Numbered from the stretch's first letter, positions 1-13,313 are shown. The stretch: 64,000 nt of DNA from Punica granatum (GCF_007655135.1 NC_045134.1:4546982-4610981); one strand, 5' to 3'. Numbers and translations: made by a program. Notes: generated by a model from the sequence alone, not told the origin.

Positions 1-1405
1 TTTGGTTGCCTCCAAGCTATCATACTACCGCGCATGTGAGTCATCATTAACTCTATTGGCAGGCTAAAATACAAAAGAACACAAAGGGAAACAGCAGACA
101 GTACAAGAAAATAAATTAAGAAACTAAAATAAAAAAATATCACTGTCATCCCCAACTTTGATTCATATAAAATGTCACTCCATGAGCTTTCGAATTAAAG
201 AAACCACACCACCCCCAAGCTAGTCATCATGTATGAAAAATGTAAATCCCCCCAAAAAATGCCTCTTCTTTATCAAAATAACTCGAATGCCCGTGCGAGG
301 GCTCAGAGGCTAATGAAATATTTTAAATTGTGAAATTGGAGGTAACAGTCCAGCAACTGGACCTTCTGATATAAATGACCACAAATCGGGCCAGAGGAGT
401 TGAGGGATTGCTATTTGAAAGATAACAAATCTCGAGGAGTAATCTTCAACTTTGAAATTTTTTAGGAGTGATACTTTAAAATGTCAAAGTTTAAGAACTG
501 GCAATGGCATTTTCCCAAAAGAAATCCTTTGATGTCGGCCGTCCTAAGAAAATGGACCAATAAGTATCTAAGCACAAATATTGTTATAACCCAATGTGGA
601 TTTTCCGTATTAGACTGTTACAATAAACACCCTCTGTCCTACCATGGAGACGGGAGAACCCGTCGGTCTCAGGACCGGACCATACGTTGATAAGGTGACA
701 GCCCCTTGTAATACGAGGAGTTGTAACCCCATACAACGGACCCGAGCTTGTGAATTTCCCGCGAGCCACGACTCATTACCAAAATAATCCATTTCAAGCA
801 GCATTAACTCTTTCATCCCAAACGGTTGCCAGTCAACGGTGTATACTTAAATCTACACACAACCAAGGATCCTATATCGTTCCACAATAAATGCCCCCTT
901 AATTGACAGATTAAACCCCATCCTTCCACAGGCAGAAATAAAAAATTTAAAAATTTTTAAAAAAATATTGACGCCGAAAGTTCATTCTTTTAATCGATGA
1001 TGAGCCCTTTCTAATATCTGTTTATCTTATAAAACGCTTCGGGTCGTTTTTAATCAAACATCATCGAAAAATGTCACTTTTCCGGCAGGTCGAAAAAAAA
1101 AATGTCGCCTTTACCGCACAGAAAATCGACTGTTTTTAGGTAATTGATGGTCTAGGGGTTAAGGAAGGATTATGTTGGTAAGTGGAGAGAGTGATCGTGG
1201 GATTCGCGGAAAAGGGTCAAAGTCAACGAAATCTGATGTTCAAAGACACCGGGTTCAACGGCAGGGATTAAATGCCGCCATGTCATCATCAATCAACAGA
1301 GAATCTTAAGGCAAAAACCGCCATTGATTCGAACTGATTAGTGGGGACTCATTGATTTTCGGATACAGTAGAAGAAATGGCGTTGGGGGGGAGCTTTGAG
1401 CTTAC
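1..1405 (-). other. Partial first intron of the glutaredoxin-DEP gene; no exon seen
   Basis: The glutaredoxin-DEP exon ends at a GTAAG donor (GT at 1405-1404 on the minus strand), so this stretch should be its first intron continuing to the window edge. I looked on the minus strand for the rest of the DEP domain and for a DUF547 domain, which usually follows, and saw neither. The short open frames here resemble nothing I know. The stretch is AT-rich with a GC-richer patch at about 610-780. Confidence 0.55.
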
Positions 1406-2458
1406 CTTCTTCCTCCCGCAGTCGAAGTGGTGGATGAGGGCCTCCACCATCTCCGCTCCGGCGAAGCAGTTCTTCACGATCTTCATCTTCATCAGCCGGT
1501 CCTGTATCGGCAGCCTCTGCCTCAGCACCCTCACCACCGCCACCGCCCCGTCCTTCGCCTCCTCCTCCGGGTCGTCGAACCCGTACACGGGCACCGCTGG
1601 CGCCTCCGGCGGGCACTTGCCCCCCAGCATCTCCTCCATCCGCCGCTCCAGCAACCCGCAGTTCCTCAGCGAGTTGAGCGCCACCAGCCCCCCTAGTAGC
1701 TTCTCGTTGAAGAATATCGCCGGCACCGCCGAGCTCCCAGTCCTCGCCACGAGCTCCTTCTCCCTGAGGGGGTACACGTCCACGTTGATCTCCACGAACC
1801 TCAGACCCCTCTCCCGGAAGAAGCTCCGCACCGCCCTGCAGTCCCTGCACCCCGACTTCGAGAAGAAGCTGATCCTCCCCTTCAGCTCCTTCTCCGGCTC
1901 CGTCTTCAGCTTCACGATCACCTTCAGTCCGGAGAGGTTGATCTCCGTTACGTCGGGCTTCGAATCGGGCTCGTACTCGTCGCCGCTCCCGTCCTTGAGG
2001 GACGACAGCCTCCTCACGATCGCTGCGGAGAAGCTGTTGCTTCGGTCCCTGATGTACTTCCCGATCGCTGGCATGTCCACAGCCAGGCTATCCGTCAGGG
2101 ACTGCGACCGGTTCATCGCCGCATCGTCGTCCGGCTGCGGAGCGGTAAAGAATCCCCGTGGCGCCTCCGGCTTTGGGAGCAGTGAATGGGGCTGCATCAC
2201 GGTGATCCTCTGCTGCTGCTCGCCGGCCGCCTTCGGCACACCTACGGCGACGGTCTCTTCCTCCCGCCGATCATCCCGGTTATCCATCTCTTGCCCGACT
2301 ACCACCTCAGAGAACCCATCTTCCTGACTGCCACGATCGGATACGTCGGCGGGTCCGTTGCAGTTTTTCGCTCCGGTTTCCATGTTGGGCAGCAGCTCGT
2401 CTGCGCCGGCGAGCTTCTCCGCCGCGGCCTGGTGATTGCCCTTGGATGTCAGCTCCAT
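1406..2458 (-). CDS. Glutaredoxin and DEP domain protein, first coding exon (gene runs off the left edge)
   Basis: This exon encodes 351 residues of a plant protein that normally combines glutaredoxin, DEP and DUF547 domains. The ATG at 2458 is preferred over an upstream in-frame start because the upstream 56 residues are a Phe/Leu/Pro-rich translation of 5' leader. Residues 1-170 are low complexity. A glutaredoxin fold follows (about 190-275) with the active-site motif C204-R-D-C207, a strand reading EINVDVYP, and the cis-Pro segment SSAVPAIFFN. The exon then enters a DEP domain (about 300-351, GAEMVEALIHHFDCGRKK) and stops inside it at AAG|GTAAGC, phase 0. The DEP remainder and any DUF547 lie left of the window or are lost. 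The dithiol CxxC suggests redox activity, but the biological role of this family is little known. Confidence is high for the family and moderate for gene integrity. Confidence 0.85.
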
Positions 2459-2615
2459 GTTACCTCGACAAGAAATCCAAGGAAATGGAAGATTGCTCTG
2501 TTGGCAAGGGAAGGTAGAGGACAAAAGGGGAAGCGAAGAAAGCAATGGAAAGGGGGGGAAGAGGGAGTGGAGAAGGAGCGTTAAAAACGGGAAGGGGAGG
2601 TTTAATGGAGATCGG

Positions 2616-2623
2616 TATATATA
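2616..2623 (-). promoter_or_regulatory. TATA box of the glutaredoxin-DEP gene
   Basis: TATATATA lies about 158 bp upstream of the ATG at 2458, which would place transcription start near 2585 and give a leader of about 125 nt. It sits just inside a GA/G microsatellite. Confidence 0.5.
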
Positions 2624-2628
2624 CAAGG

Positions 2629-2630
<2 letters not shown>

Positions 2631-2669
<39 letters not shown>

Positions 2670-2676
2670 GGGAGGG
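2631..2676. repeat. (GA)n microsatellite joined to a G14 run
   Basis: Fourteen GA units (2631-2658) run directly into fourteen G residues (2659-2672) immediately upstream of the TATA box of the glutaredoxin-DEP gene. GA repeats are common in plant core promoters. Confidence 0.9.
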
Positions 2677-5172
2677 TTTAAGTTTTTTCTGTTCTCCTTT
2701 TTATTTAATCAATTTAATTTTTCAGGTATTTACCGGAAGTAATTAGTTTTTCGGCTAATCGAAAAGGGTTTGAAATCCTCTTAAGCATCTCGTGGCCAAA
2801 ACGATATTCGGATAAAGATTAGTCACCCAAAACTCTGATCTCATGGGAAAAAATAGTTTGTAGATTTTTTTATTAGAAGAAATTAGATGAAGCATTAAAA
2901 TATAAAGTGCGATATGATTAATTAATATAAATTCAGATCGTAGTATTCATATAACTAATTTCATGTAAGATTAAAAAATACAATAAATGCAGGACCAAGT
3001 AATTTAAAAAAAAAACTTTTGATATATATGATGTCAAAAAAGTGCATGAAGAGCTGACTTATAATAAAAGAAACTATTTACAAAAGAAAATTTGTTAACG
3101 TATATATATAAAAAATCTCCTATGAATATATAACATGAGGACAATATATATGAGATTTTATATTTATAAAAGATATTTCCTTACATATAATCGTAACGTA
3201 AAAAAATTTCTTTAGTATTGATACATTATTTTAGGATAATATAAATAAGAATTCTTTATATAAAAAGTTCCTTAATATTTATATATATATATAATTATTA
3301 ACAAAAAATTGTGAAAATATCATGTTAAAACAATATATATGAGAATTACTTATCAAAGATACTTCTTTGACAAGTTAAAAACATTCTTAACATATAAAGA
3401 TCGATATTTTGACGATGTGACGACGTCAGAAGGCTATATAAGTTAATGACGTGGCAACAGGAGATTGCACGGTATTTTACGATGTAGCTGCGCGAGAAGT
3501 CAGAAGAATAATTATTATATATAATTATTTGTTATTATAAATATGGATAGATAATAAAAGGAAATTAGGGATATACTGGGGAAGAGGTCAAACACGTACA
3601 GCCATAGAAGGCCTTTCTCAGTCATATGTCACGACTCAGTCCGGCGGTCGATCCTCCACCGAAATCTCCGTCGCCGGCAGACACCAATGAAGATTCACTA
3701 TCTCACGCGGGCCCCGACCTTTACGCAATCTTCGCTAACTCTCGATTTTCTCATCAAAATCATTAATGTATGTTCTTAATGTGTACTTTGTGACATGAGT
3801 TGTTAAATTAGGCTCGGCCAAATTCAGAAAATATATTAAGATAAGCACAAGCGTCGAGACAATCACTGATGAAATTGGAATAAGGGGAAAATCTTTTGAT
3901 AATTTCGTATAAAGAATGCGATATGCGTTTTTATTTATCGACGCCGATCAAAGCCGTTATGACTGAATATGCTCGTGATTGATTACATTATCCCAACCAT
4001 GGACCGGGAGTGGTCGAGCTCAATTACAAAGACAAGGCCATGACCCAACTCACCCGCTCATCGGCGCTTTAGTTATCCGAGCGAGTGACCGTTCGGCTAG
4101 GTTTTCGGTTTCACCCGTCTATATTGGCAACTGAAAAGTTACATACACTTCGGCTGAAATCGGTTGTGCTCCATAACTAATTATTTGATGCACGGGAGAG
4201 GACCGATTCTATCCTCTATCTCCTCCTACGTAACCTTTGCTATTTTTTTTTTTGGCAATTAGTTTTTTATTATTTATTTTACTGAGGTCTCTAACGTAAT
4301 CCTCAACGAAAAAATCAAATTGCTGATTTTTTCGTGAGTACAAATGGCTGCTGATGACGTTTTTTCGGGTGATAATTAGGTGATTAGGTCAAAGGAAAAG
4401 CTAACTCATTAGTGATGCGTGTTTTTGGTTTTGATCCATTCAAGATTAAGTGGAAGGTGGCCGATTCCAAAAATTCTTTGCTTTTACAAGGTCCACTCCA
4501 CTCAAACATATCTCATAATGGTCAGTTTGACACAGGTAAATTTATATATTTAGTGGACTATCTCAACGTAATTCTCGGAAATTGCATTCAATTGCACATA
4601 CCACGTGGTATAACTATTATATGCGGTAAACTAAGAAGAAAAGAAGGGGTGAAAAAGAGTTATCTCTATCTTCAGAAAACAATGTGTTACTAAATGCCCC
4701 TTCTACTTTGTAATTTTGCTATGTCATGCGACAAAGGCATGGCGACGGCTTTTATAAAGGTTCATCAGAAGTCCCTCGACTTCGTGATTTTGTAAATTTC
4801 GTCCGATGGCAATGCATTGCTTTCTTGTCCGTCCTTCGCGATGATGCTCATGCAAATTCATTATTAGATTACGGGGAACAAATGGAAAAGACTGACATCA
4901 GAAGGGGTTATTATGAAATTGCAAGAAAACTTTAGGTGGCGAATTGGAATTAACCGTTAGCAATTTGGCAAATTGTCTTGCCGTGACTTGCGTGAGGGGT
5001 TTGAGGGCGTGATTTTTGGTTCTGAATGGAGTTTTTCTGTTCGAGGAAATGATCTTCAATTTCAATCAATGCAATGGACCCTGACTAAAGGGAATATATA
5101 TATATATATAATCCTAAAAATAAGTTCACTTGATTTTCTTAAATTTAACTGAACCAATAAAATCTGAAAATG
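2677..5172. other. AT-rich intergenic DNA, no gene seen
   Basis: No open frame here has family resemblance. Two related segments at about 3125-3190 and 3316-3375 share a core reading ACAATATATATGAGA, so a small diverged direct repeat is present. A short TA microsatellite lies at about 5096-5110. Confidence 0.7.
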
Positions 5173-5461
5173 TGTTTGGTTTTAGAGTTAAGTTGAGTTG
5201 AGTTGAGTTGAGTTTTAATTTTAATTTATTGATAATGATTGTGTCGTTAAATTATGAAAAAAAGTATGAAAAAATAATAGACAATTAACATAAAGTAATG
5301 ATTGTGTTGTTGAATTATAAAAAAAAAGTAATAAATAGTTGAGAGAATTTAATATTAAAAATTAAATTAAATAAATTAAAAAATTAAAAAATAATAATAA
5401 TTGTGTTATTAAATTAAAGATAAGTAAAGTCGAGTTAAAAAAGAATTTTGAATCCAAACAA
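5173..5461 (+). mobile_element. Short inverted-repeat element (MITE), family A copy 1
   Basis: This non-coding AT-rich element starts TGTTTGGTTTTAGAGTTAAG and ends in an inverted, imperfect copy of that terminus (…ATCCAAACA). ATG flanks both ends and could be a 3-bp target duplication. Inside, units of the type TAATGATTGTGTTGTTGAAT followed by an A-run are repeated. The same termini and internal units recur at 10233, 18060, 36047 and 45191. No transposase is encoded. Confidence 0.75.
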
Positions 5462-6159
5462 TGCTGGACGAGCAGGCGTCACACAAAAAATTTAAAGCGG
5501 GTAATCTAGTAATACCCACATAACATTTTTTCTCAAGAAATGTTTGGCCTTTTTTTTTTTTTTTGGTTGACAAGTACGCAGTTCTAATCGAGCTACCAAG
5601 TTCCGCGAATATCGTTCAAGGCTCATGGAGTGGATTAACTGCGGGTCTCTTTTATGAAATTCATGTAGGAATTCTCGCAAAAAAGAAAAAAACTAAAATA
5701 TTCAAACTTGTCGATGCTAATTAACTTGACTTAAACGGTAGAAGAGGAAGAAAACCAAACTTGGACCAAGAAAAAGCCATGCGAAAGAAGAGACGGACCG
5801 TGTCCCGATGGTACACGCACTTCCTTACTCATATCTCATTTGATTTCATTCATGAATTTCCTTTCTAACCGAAAGTCGGGAAAAGAAGAACTTCTATTTT
5901 GATTGTAAATAGTGATTGGGCCGAGTTCATCGGAAAAATTTGAAAAAAGATAGCGTTTGGGACGAGATAGCTTTTACACATTTGGATATCAAATCAATCT
6001 CAACTACCGAGTAGTACCCACGTGATGCTGCGGGTCAAAAAAATTTTCTTCCATTGTTGAGCTTATCATAATTTGTATAATAACCAATATAAAGTTAAGT
6101 GAAACCAATAATAAAACTACTCATACAAAAAAATTATGAACTTCCGATTAAATAATTCA

Positions 6160-7565
6160 ATTTTCTTAAAAAATTATGCTTAAAAGTATTTCACAAGGTA
6201 TAAAAGTAAATATTTATTTCCCACTAATTTAATTTGAATTTTTAGTGATTCTAATTAGAAAAGCATTACTATAATATAATAGGGCTTAATTAGCCTCTTA
6301 ATTTTAAGTCGACAAACTTTTCATGCAGTCACCGTTCGATATTCACGAAAGCCATCTCGTTATCACGGCCAAGTCACGCGAATTAATCTCAGTCAAAAGA
6401 TTGGTGTAAAGTTGCGTCACCGAAAAAAATGATATTTTTAAGGTCACAAATAAAAAGATACTTCTTATATTGGTGATATATTGAAATAAGCTTGTAACCT
6501 ACATACGTTGATTTAAGTCATTTGGTACTTGTGAATGGAGAGAGAACTTTATTCCTTAGTGGACTAATCCTGCTCGAATCTAGATTAATTGGATTAGACT
6601 TTTACCTAGGTGCGTTGGTTTTAGGTGATTTGGTACTTGTGATTGGAGAGAGTGCACTTGATCCCACAGTGGACCTTGCTCGAACTTAGATTAATATATC
6701 ACATTGGATTTTCGAATATCAAGCGATACTCTCTAATAAATTTGTACAATTACATTAAATATAAAAAGAAGAAGAAGAAGGAGAAGAAGAAGAAGGAGAA
6801 GGAGAAGGAGAAGGAGAAGGAGAAGGAGAAGAAGAAGAAGAAAGAGGATGGGTCCGCATGGGTAAGGAAACCCATACTAGCCCTCTCAAGTAGATGATTT
6901 AGATTTTTCCAATAAATTATATTAATTATTAATTTTGATACGGTATAAAAACAAACATTTCTCCAATTTAATCTTAGTTTAAAATTTTAATGTCTCTAAT
7001 TAGAAAATCACGGTCACAATATAATAGGACTTAACTTACTAACTTTAAATGGACGAAATTTGCTTGAAGTTAGGTTCGAAATTTGTTAAAACCATCATAT
7101 GGTTATAGCCATACCTAAGTGAAAATTATTCTCAGTCAGTATGCTGATATAACCTTACTTTTCTTGGAAAAAGATAAGGACATTTCTAATATGATGCCAC
7201 AAATAAAACGAAGCTACTTAAATTAGTGACAAATTGAAATAAACTTTTCATTAATATGGGCTGATGTTAGGTAATTCGACACTTGTTTCACTTAAGTAAA
7301 ATCATATATTTGAGTCTTGTCATTAAAATTCATAATCGAGTGAGTTTTATCATTTAGTGGACTAACTCCGTTCATGCCTAAATTTAATCAGATCCGTTGA
7401 TCTTTCAGATATGAGGTGGTGCACATCGGAAAAGAGTTTGTATAATAAACCTAAATTAAGAAATTTAAAAAAAGAAAAAAATATATTAAAAAGAAAATTA
7501 AAAAGAAAGAAAGAAAGAGAAGGGTGGATCCCTTGCAAGTAGGGAAAACCACCCTACAGGGTTGG
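6160..7565. repeat. Diverged tandem direct repeat of about 745 bp
   Basis: Copy 1 (about 6160-6895) and copy 2 (about 6905-7565) share a series of matching blocks in the same order. Examples are ATTAGAAAA…ATAATATAATAGG(G/A)CTTAA at 6255 and 7001, the CTCAGTCA block at about 6390 and 7133, and an A/G-rich tract followed by GGTGGATCC-like and GGGAAAACC-like blocks ending each copy. A further smaller repeat (TTTGGTACTTGTGAATGGAG type) occurs twice at about 6523 and 6629. No coding content is seen. Confidence 0.55.
6766..6845 (+). repeat. GAA/GAG trinucleotide microsatellite
   Basis: About 80 bases of GAA and GGAGAA units end copy 1 of the diverged tandem repeat. The apparent Lys/Glu-rich open frame here is a translation of the repeat and not a gene. 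Confidence 0.9.
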
Positions 7566-10232
7566 ACCGGTTTTCATCGTTTAAGATGTTTAAGACTGTT
7601 TAAAATTGTTTAAGATAATATCATGGCAAGATCAGGTTATATGGGCTAGAGTACAAGCGGCCCTTTTCCAAAGGGGTAATCTAATCTCATATTCGTGTAG
7701 GTGTACGTGTATCCATACTATAAGTATCAATGTATGTATGGCTGCCAAGGCCCATGAAGCCTGTGCGTCCATCATAGCATGGTGACCATCGATCTGGACA
7801 ATCGGTTTCACATTCTGTAACGGTCCTAACGGTTTCGCCCTGCGGAGTACTGCATGTATCTTTTCTTCTATCTGCACTTACAAATAAACCGATCGAGCAC
7901 TAGGAAGTGCTCAACTTCAGGTGCCTTACTCTAGGAAGGAAGATGTACACAACAATGTCTCAATCAAACTCCATGTCCAGTCCAAGCAAAGCTCGGCGGT
8001 AGCTGATCCAGCAACGATAACAGAAAGCACGCAGCAGCTGTCAGTCTCAGCGAGACGTATTCGTGCTCGGTGTGAGTCTTAGTTGAGTTATCTCCCGCAT
8101 TTACATTACATTCATGAACATGTGTGAATCTTTCAATGTTTCTTATGATAGAACATGCCAACATTTGGTCGTTTTCGACTTCGTAGAAAGTTTGGGCGGC
8201 TCATTCTCTTGGGCCGGGCAGGACTCCCAACGCTATTGGCTGCAGGCAAATCTACAAGAAACTATTGCAACATTTGAATTTATTTTTTTTTTTGTCTCTG
8301 TAAAAGAGACTCATTGACCTAATGTCTTTATTCAAAGACATGTTCTTGATGGGAAAACTCGGGGATAACTAGTTCGTCTTAACAGTCCTTGTTGGCAGTC
8401 TCATGTATCAGCGTGACCCGGTTATTGATTGCCTTTGTACTCCCATACCCGGGAATCCTCGAGAATTAGTCCAGAACAGATAACAAAGATGGGTCACTGC
8501 TGTTGGGTTGTGCATAATCTTCAGTAGCAAGGTCCGGGAAGGGACCAGGACACATTTCTTCCTATTATAGTTGTTCACGTCAAAAACCGTCAAGGCACCA
8601 AATTGGCAATACATAGGAAAATTCCAGACATGTCAGGAAGCGGTTCCAAGTTATATCGACGTATCACTAGCTGGCCCAATTGTAACAAAGCGCGTGCCAC
8701 GGCCTTAAAAGTCTACGGGATTGAACAGCGGCTATGTTTTTAATTCAAATTGGAAGTGCGCTTCAGACGATTCATGGCTCGGGGACTTAGCCGCTTTAAA
8801 TTCTTTACTGATTATTTACTTACGAACGAGCACAAGTCCGAACATAATTAAGCGGCCCACGAGCCTGCTTAATTAAGTCTCAGCCAACAACCAACTCACA
8901 AGGCTGAGTTCTGACTTGAGAAAGTCCACTTGATCCAAGTGAACCCGATCTTGATGCAAGTAAACCCGATCTTTAGATAAACTTCGGCAAGTGGTGCCGA
9001 AGAAAGATGAGGCCATCACCTTGAACGCCCAGAAGTTCCAAGAACAAATTTTCCTTGATTCACGGGAAATCGATTGAAGGGAAAAAGATAAATGGAATGA
9101 AAAGTGCAACGAAAGGAAGTGCGGTAAACAAAAGCGCAAGGAAACGAAAGTGCAAAAATAAATAAAGTGCGATAAATGAAAGATGTGAAAAATATGAGTT
9201 TGATTGTTGAGTTATTTGAATAATATTCAAATAGAAAATTAACTATCTAACTTACCTAAAATTAAAATAATAAAATATATCAGAGAGATATCCGACTTGT
9301 TTATCATCTAAGCTCGAAACTTCCGAGAATATCACATACTTGAATCGCGAGTATATTCGCCTGTCACAACGATTTCTCCCTCCACCGCCTCTGTTAAACA
9401 TACACGCCCAAGCATATGGATTTCTTCATGTTGAGCTGCCATTGCTAGGTTTGATCTATCGGGCTTCCCCTTGTATGTCTTGGGCTTGTCTTCAAAATAT
9501 GAGCCTGACTTCAAGACTTGGGCTCCAATCCGACCCGGTTCGTGCTATAATGTTCACGGCCCGCCTTCTCAATTATGGACCAGCACATTCCCAAATCCTG
9601 GGAAAATTATCGAAATGACTAATTACACGTCCCAGTTCATCAATGATCACGAAATACGGAAAATAGGTGTAAACAATAGTACAGTGATAAAAAACGCAGA
9701 CTAACCCGAGAAGAGAAAACAACTGAATGTGCACTATGTTGCGTAGGTGCGTGTTAAATGACTGATTGATTCCTGACTACAAACTATGTAGACGTATCTT
9801 TCCTTCGAACAATGATAAAATATTAGATGAGTAATATACAATTAAAACTGCACCCACATATGACACGTATAAAGTAAAGAAGATAGAGTTATGTAGTGGG
9901 ACACTTGTTATTCGGGGTATAGTTTTACACATGCACTTGATTGTGTATTATTCACTCAATATTTTCTGACAATCTCGAACAATTGCCTCCGGGTTCGGCA
10001 ATTAGATCGGCGTACCGGTTACCTTCTAAACAACTGTTTAATTTCCTGAATTAGGAGTTCTTGAAAATGGCAGCTAGTCAACAAATGATGTCGTCCGTCC
10101 AACTCCAAGCATCTACTTGAATTCCCACCATGATCTTTGATATTAATAAAGAAAAACCAAATTATTCATAAATAAAACTATTTTGTTTATTTGTACTGCT
10201 TATGTTCTACAAAGATCTCTAAGACACCGATC
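7566..10232. other. Intergenic DNA, possibly old transposon sequence, no gene seen
   Basis: The stretch 8870-9700 is less AT-rich and resembles untranslated parts of plant LTR retrotransposons, with runs of AAAGTGC-type units near 9090-9170. I could not find a PBS, polypurine tract or coding domain. Several short open frames (for example 7632-7877 and 8873-9139) have no recognisable product. Confidence 0.5.
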
Positions 10233-10426
10233 GTGCGTTTGGTTTCAGAGTTAAAGTAATTTTAATTTTAATTGTGAAAAGTGATAAATGATTATGTAGT
10301 GTCTTGAGTTTAAATTAAAGTTAAAATTTTTTACTTGAGAAATATATATTGTTATTATATAATGTGTTGAGTTAAAATTAAAATTAAAATTTTTGTGATT
10401 TTAATTGCGAAACTAAATGAAACACG
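10233..10426 (+). mobile_element. Short inverted-repeat element (MITE), family A copy 2
   Basis: A shorter, diverged member of the family at 5173. It begins GCGTTTGGTTTCAGAGTTAA and ends with an inverted copy reading CTAAATGAAACACG. The internal TAATGATTG units of copy 1 are largely missing. Confidence 0.6.
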
Positions 10427-12890
10427 AATTTTCTAAAAAAGTACAATGACACAGAAACAAAGGCATTTGTCCAAGTTGGGCTTGACTTGTTCCCTCCTGT
10501 TCATATAATTTTAAAAAAAAGAAGAAGAAGATAAAGTAAAAACATTAATGTAATTTAGATATAATGCATTTAACATATTATATATATATATATATACAGA
10601 CTATGAAAGCCCCTTTATTTCTTTTATTATAGTCAACATGAATAGAATCAAATTCCTCATGCGTACATTTGGAGCTCTTCAGATGGTTCTAATGGGCCTG
10701 CCATCATTGACTATAAGTTTCTTTGGTAATTATGTACCAAAAAAAGAGTTTATCAAAATCACAAAAGAAACTCCCCAGGACAAAAAAAAAAATTATGGTT
10801 TTGTTGTTGAAACAATCATAAACGTGTACCATGTATAGTTCGATCAGGTGTTTTGATTGTATCACATTGTTCGTGACTTTCCGAACCGTGTCCGAAAGTG
10901 CTGTGAGATTTTAAAGCCGTTCATCTCGTTTCGACGGTATAAGGGGAGAGAGATATGTTCGATTATGACTGGAGACGCACGAGGTTTGGTTAGACCTTAA
11001 GAAGTAGGGACCAGGCTGTGCTTTGAAATTCTCCGGCCTAACATTTCATCATTTGACTTTATTTATTTTCCCTTTGTTATTATAATTCTTTATTCATACT
11101 ATAAAAAATAATTATTTATTCATAAATATATGACCAAAAGGTGCCCTGACCTTCTCACTAATTTTTTTGGTTAAATTTGCAGATATTTCCATTTCAAATT
11201 TGACTATGCAATTATTAAATTAAATTGAGATTCCAATCCCAGTTCCTTAAATTATTAAGCTCTTGTCTGTATAATATATCATGTTGGACCCTTGATTTGT
11301 ATCCATCTCTGCCATCTAACTGGATATATATGTATTCTAGCTAATGTCAAACCGCGCCAAACTTGGAAACAAGACATTTTACGGATACTGAAAACCCGAG
11401 TTAACGATGACGAAGGGTTCACAAAGAATCGAAAGCAATTTCTGACCATATTGTGTGTTCAAATGCTATCAACTGATCGTTCTCCCATCACACAGATTGA
11501 AGTCTGGAACTATGATTGTTAAAATTCTTTTAAGTCGGAATGATTGGGAAAATACGATATCCTGGTTTTGTTTTTCTGTTGGAAGTTGAGACCATTTAGC
11601 TCAATAGCTGTAGGGACAACTTTTTTCTTTGTACTTTATTTGCCGTTTTATTCAAATCAAGCGTCACAATCTGTTATTTTCAGCTTGTACTTTAATTTCA
11701 TGGTTTGACTTTGACGATCATTCATAAATAAATATATAAATAAATGTATAAATTAAATTAAAATTAGCTTGCCAGAGTGATGAAAATTCCAGTATGGTGT
11801 GGTTAATTAATTTCTACCTAGTCAGCCCCTTCAAATTGATCTTTGCAAATTATTCTTCAATTTAATTATCCTCTCAATGCCGGTCAAAGCAATTCAGAAA
11901 AAAAAAACCTTCATCCAGCAATTGAAATTCTTAATTCCCAACAACATTTATGTATCCGATATACGCCGAATAATATATTATCGGAGTTCACATTTCGAGT
12001 CTCGTGAAACATATTAATCTTAATCATTATTAAACTTTTAATATTCTCACGTACATATGATGTGAACCAAAATACTCATCGGGGTCAGCAAATGAAGCGA
12101 TGCTCCCGGCATGATCAGGTTCATGATCATTTTGATCAAGGAACATTGCTTGACGTGCCGAACATGAGAGGTTTTACTATTTGATTCCAAATCCTTAAAT
12201 AGACTGAAGAAGCTATTGCCTACCGTTTCACACTGCATCTCAACATTTTCCCCTCTTTTATACACTAGACTGCCAAAATTGAGATCCAATCCCATTATCT
12301 TTATTTTTATTACTCTGCCAAGAGGAAAGAGATTATTAATTTGTATTTTATTATTCAAATAATAAAGCAACCGACGCAAAAATTAAGAAATTGGATAATA
12401 AAGAAACAAAATTACGAGACGGCCCGGCGTGGATTTAGACGATACGACGTCGTCCACGTGCCGCCATTCAAACAGTTGACTTTTCCCGCATATAATCTAA
12501 ATCTCAAAGATTGTCACAACCGTTAATGTATGACTTTAAGGTCTCAATACACGCCTCTCTCGGAAAAGTCTGGTTTACTATATACTCAGCCCGACCAACT
12601 GTTTGCTTTGCCCCTGTCTAGTCCCACGCATACGTAGTTGTAGTTTTCTCCAATAGTTAGACGGCCCGGTCGCCGGTTGACGGCCGATGTTGATTAATGC
12701 TCATCGAACGAAATTAAGATAAGAACTAGATGCGGTAACGGAAAACTAAAGTTTCATTTCCGTGACTCACTACTTTATCTAAACTTGACATGATCGAACT
12801 GTAAAAATAAGTACCGAACTGCTATATTTCGAGTATTCGAGAAATTATCGAAAATATCTCTAGTCTCTCTTTTCCCATCTTCTCACCTTT
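10427..12890. other. AT-rich intergenic DNA upstream of PSKR1
   Basis: A TA microsatellite lies at about 10579-10597. The small open frames have no family resemblance. The last 450 bp hold possible PSKR1 promoter elements: a CCACGTG G-box core near 12455-12461 and a TTGACTTT W-box-like site near 12476. I claim no function for them. Confidence 0.6.
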
Positions 12891-13111
12891 CATTTATAAC
12901 TGGCCATCGCACCTAACCCCAAGAGCTCCCCATTTACTCTCTCTGTCTCTCCGTTTCTCTCTCTAAAGTCAGAAGAAAACAACAGCTGGAATGCAAGTAA
13001 GAGAGAAGAAGAAGGAAGATGGAAGCAAATTGGTTTCATTAATTCAATATATTCAGACCTTACCCGTACATAAAAGGTAGCCGTAAGCGCGTCTTGAAGT
13101 CAAAAGCCCAC

Positions 13112-13118
13112 CTCTCCC

Positions 13119-13163
<45 letters not shown>
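13112..13163 (+). repeat. (CT)n microsatellite in the PSKR1 leader
   Basis: A nearly pure CT tract of about 50 bases lies within the leader or leader intron of the receptor gene. It could also serve as the pyrimidine tract of the proposed intron. Confidence 0.9.
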
Positions 13164-13165
<2 letters not shown>

Positions 13166-13259
13166 CTCCACATCCTCTGTTTTATTCCTCTCTTTGTTCA
13201 CAGGAAATGGCAGCAGCCAGCCGCCATTGAAGCCCAGCCCTGGAGCTCCCTTCCTCAAC

Positions 13260-13313
13260 ATGGGCTTCCGCAAAACTTGTTTCTTTCTTCTGTTTTTTGT
13301 TTTGTTGTTCTAA
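13260..13313 (+). promoter_or_regulatory. Upstream ORF of PSKR1, 17 codons
   Basis: ATG at 13260 opens a 17-residue frame, MGFRKTCFFLLFFVLLF, closed by TAA 61 nt before the receptor ATG. It is strongly hydrophobic. It is not in frame with the receptor and could lower its translation. Confidence 0.45.

Noticed and set aside
1377..2327. 316-codon plus-strand frame opposite the glutaredoxin exon
   Set aside because: It is an antisense shadow of a GC-rich exon and is Ser/Pro-rich without family resemblance.
6643..6897. Lys/Glu-rich 84-codon frame
   Set aside because: It is the translation of a GAA/GAG microsatellite.
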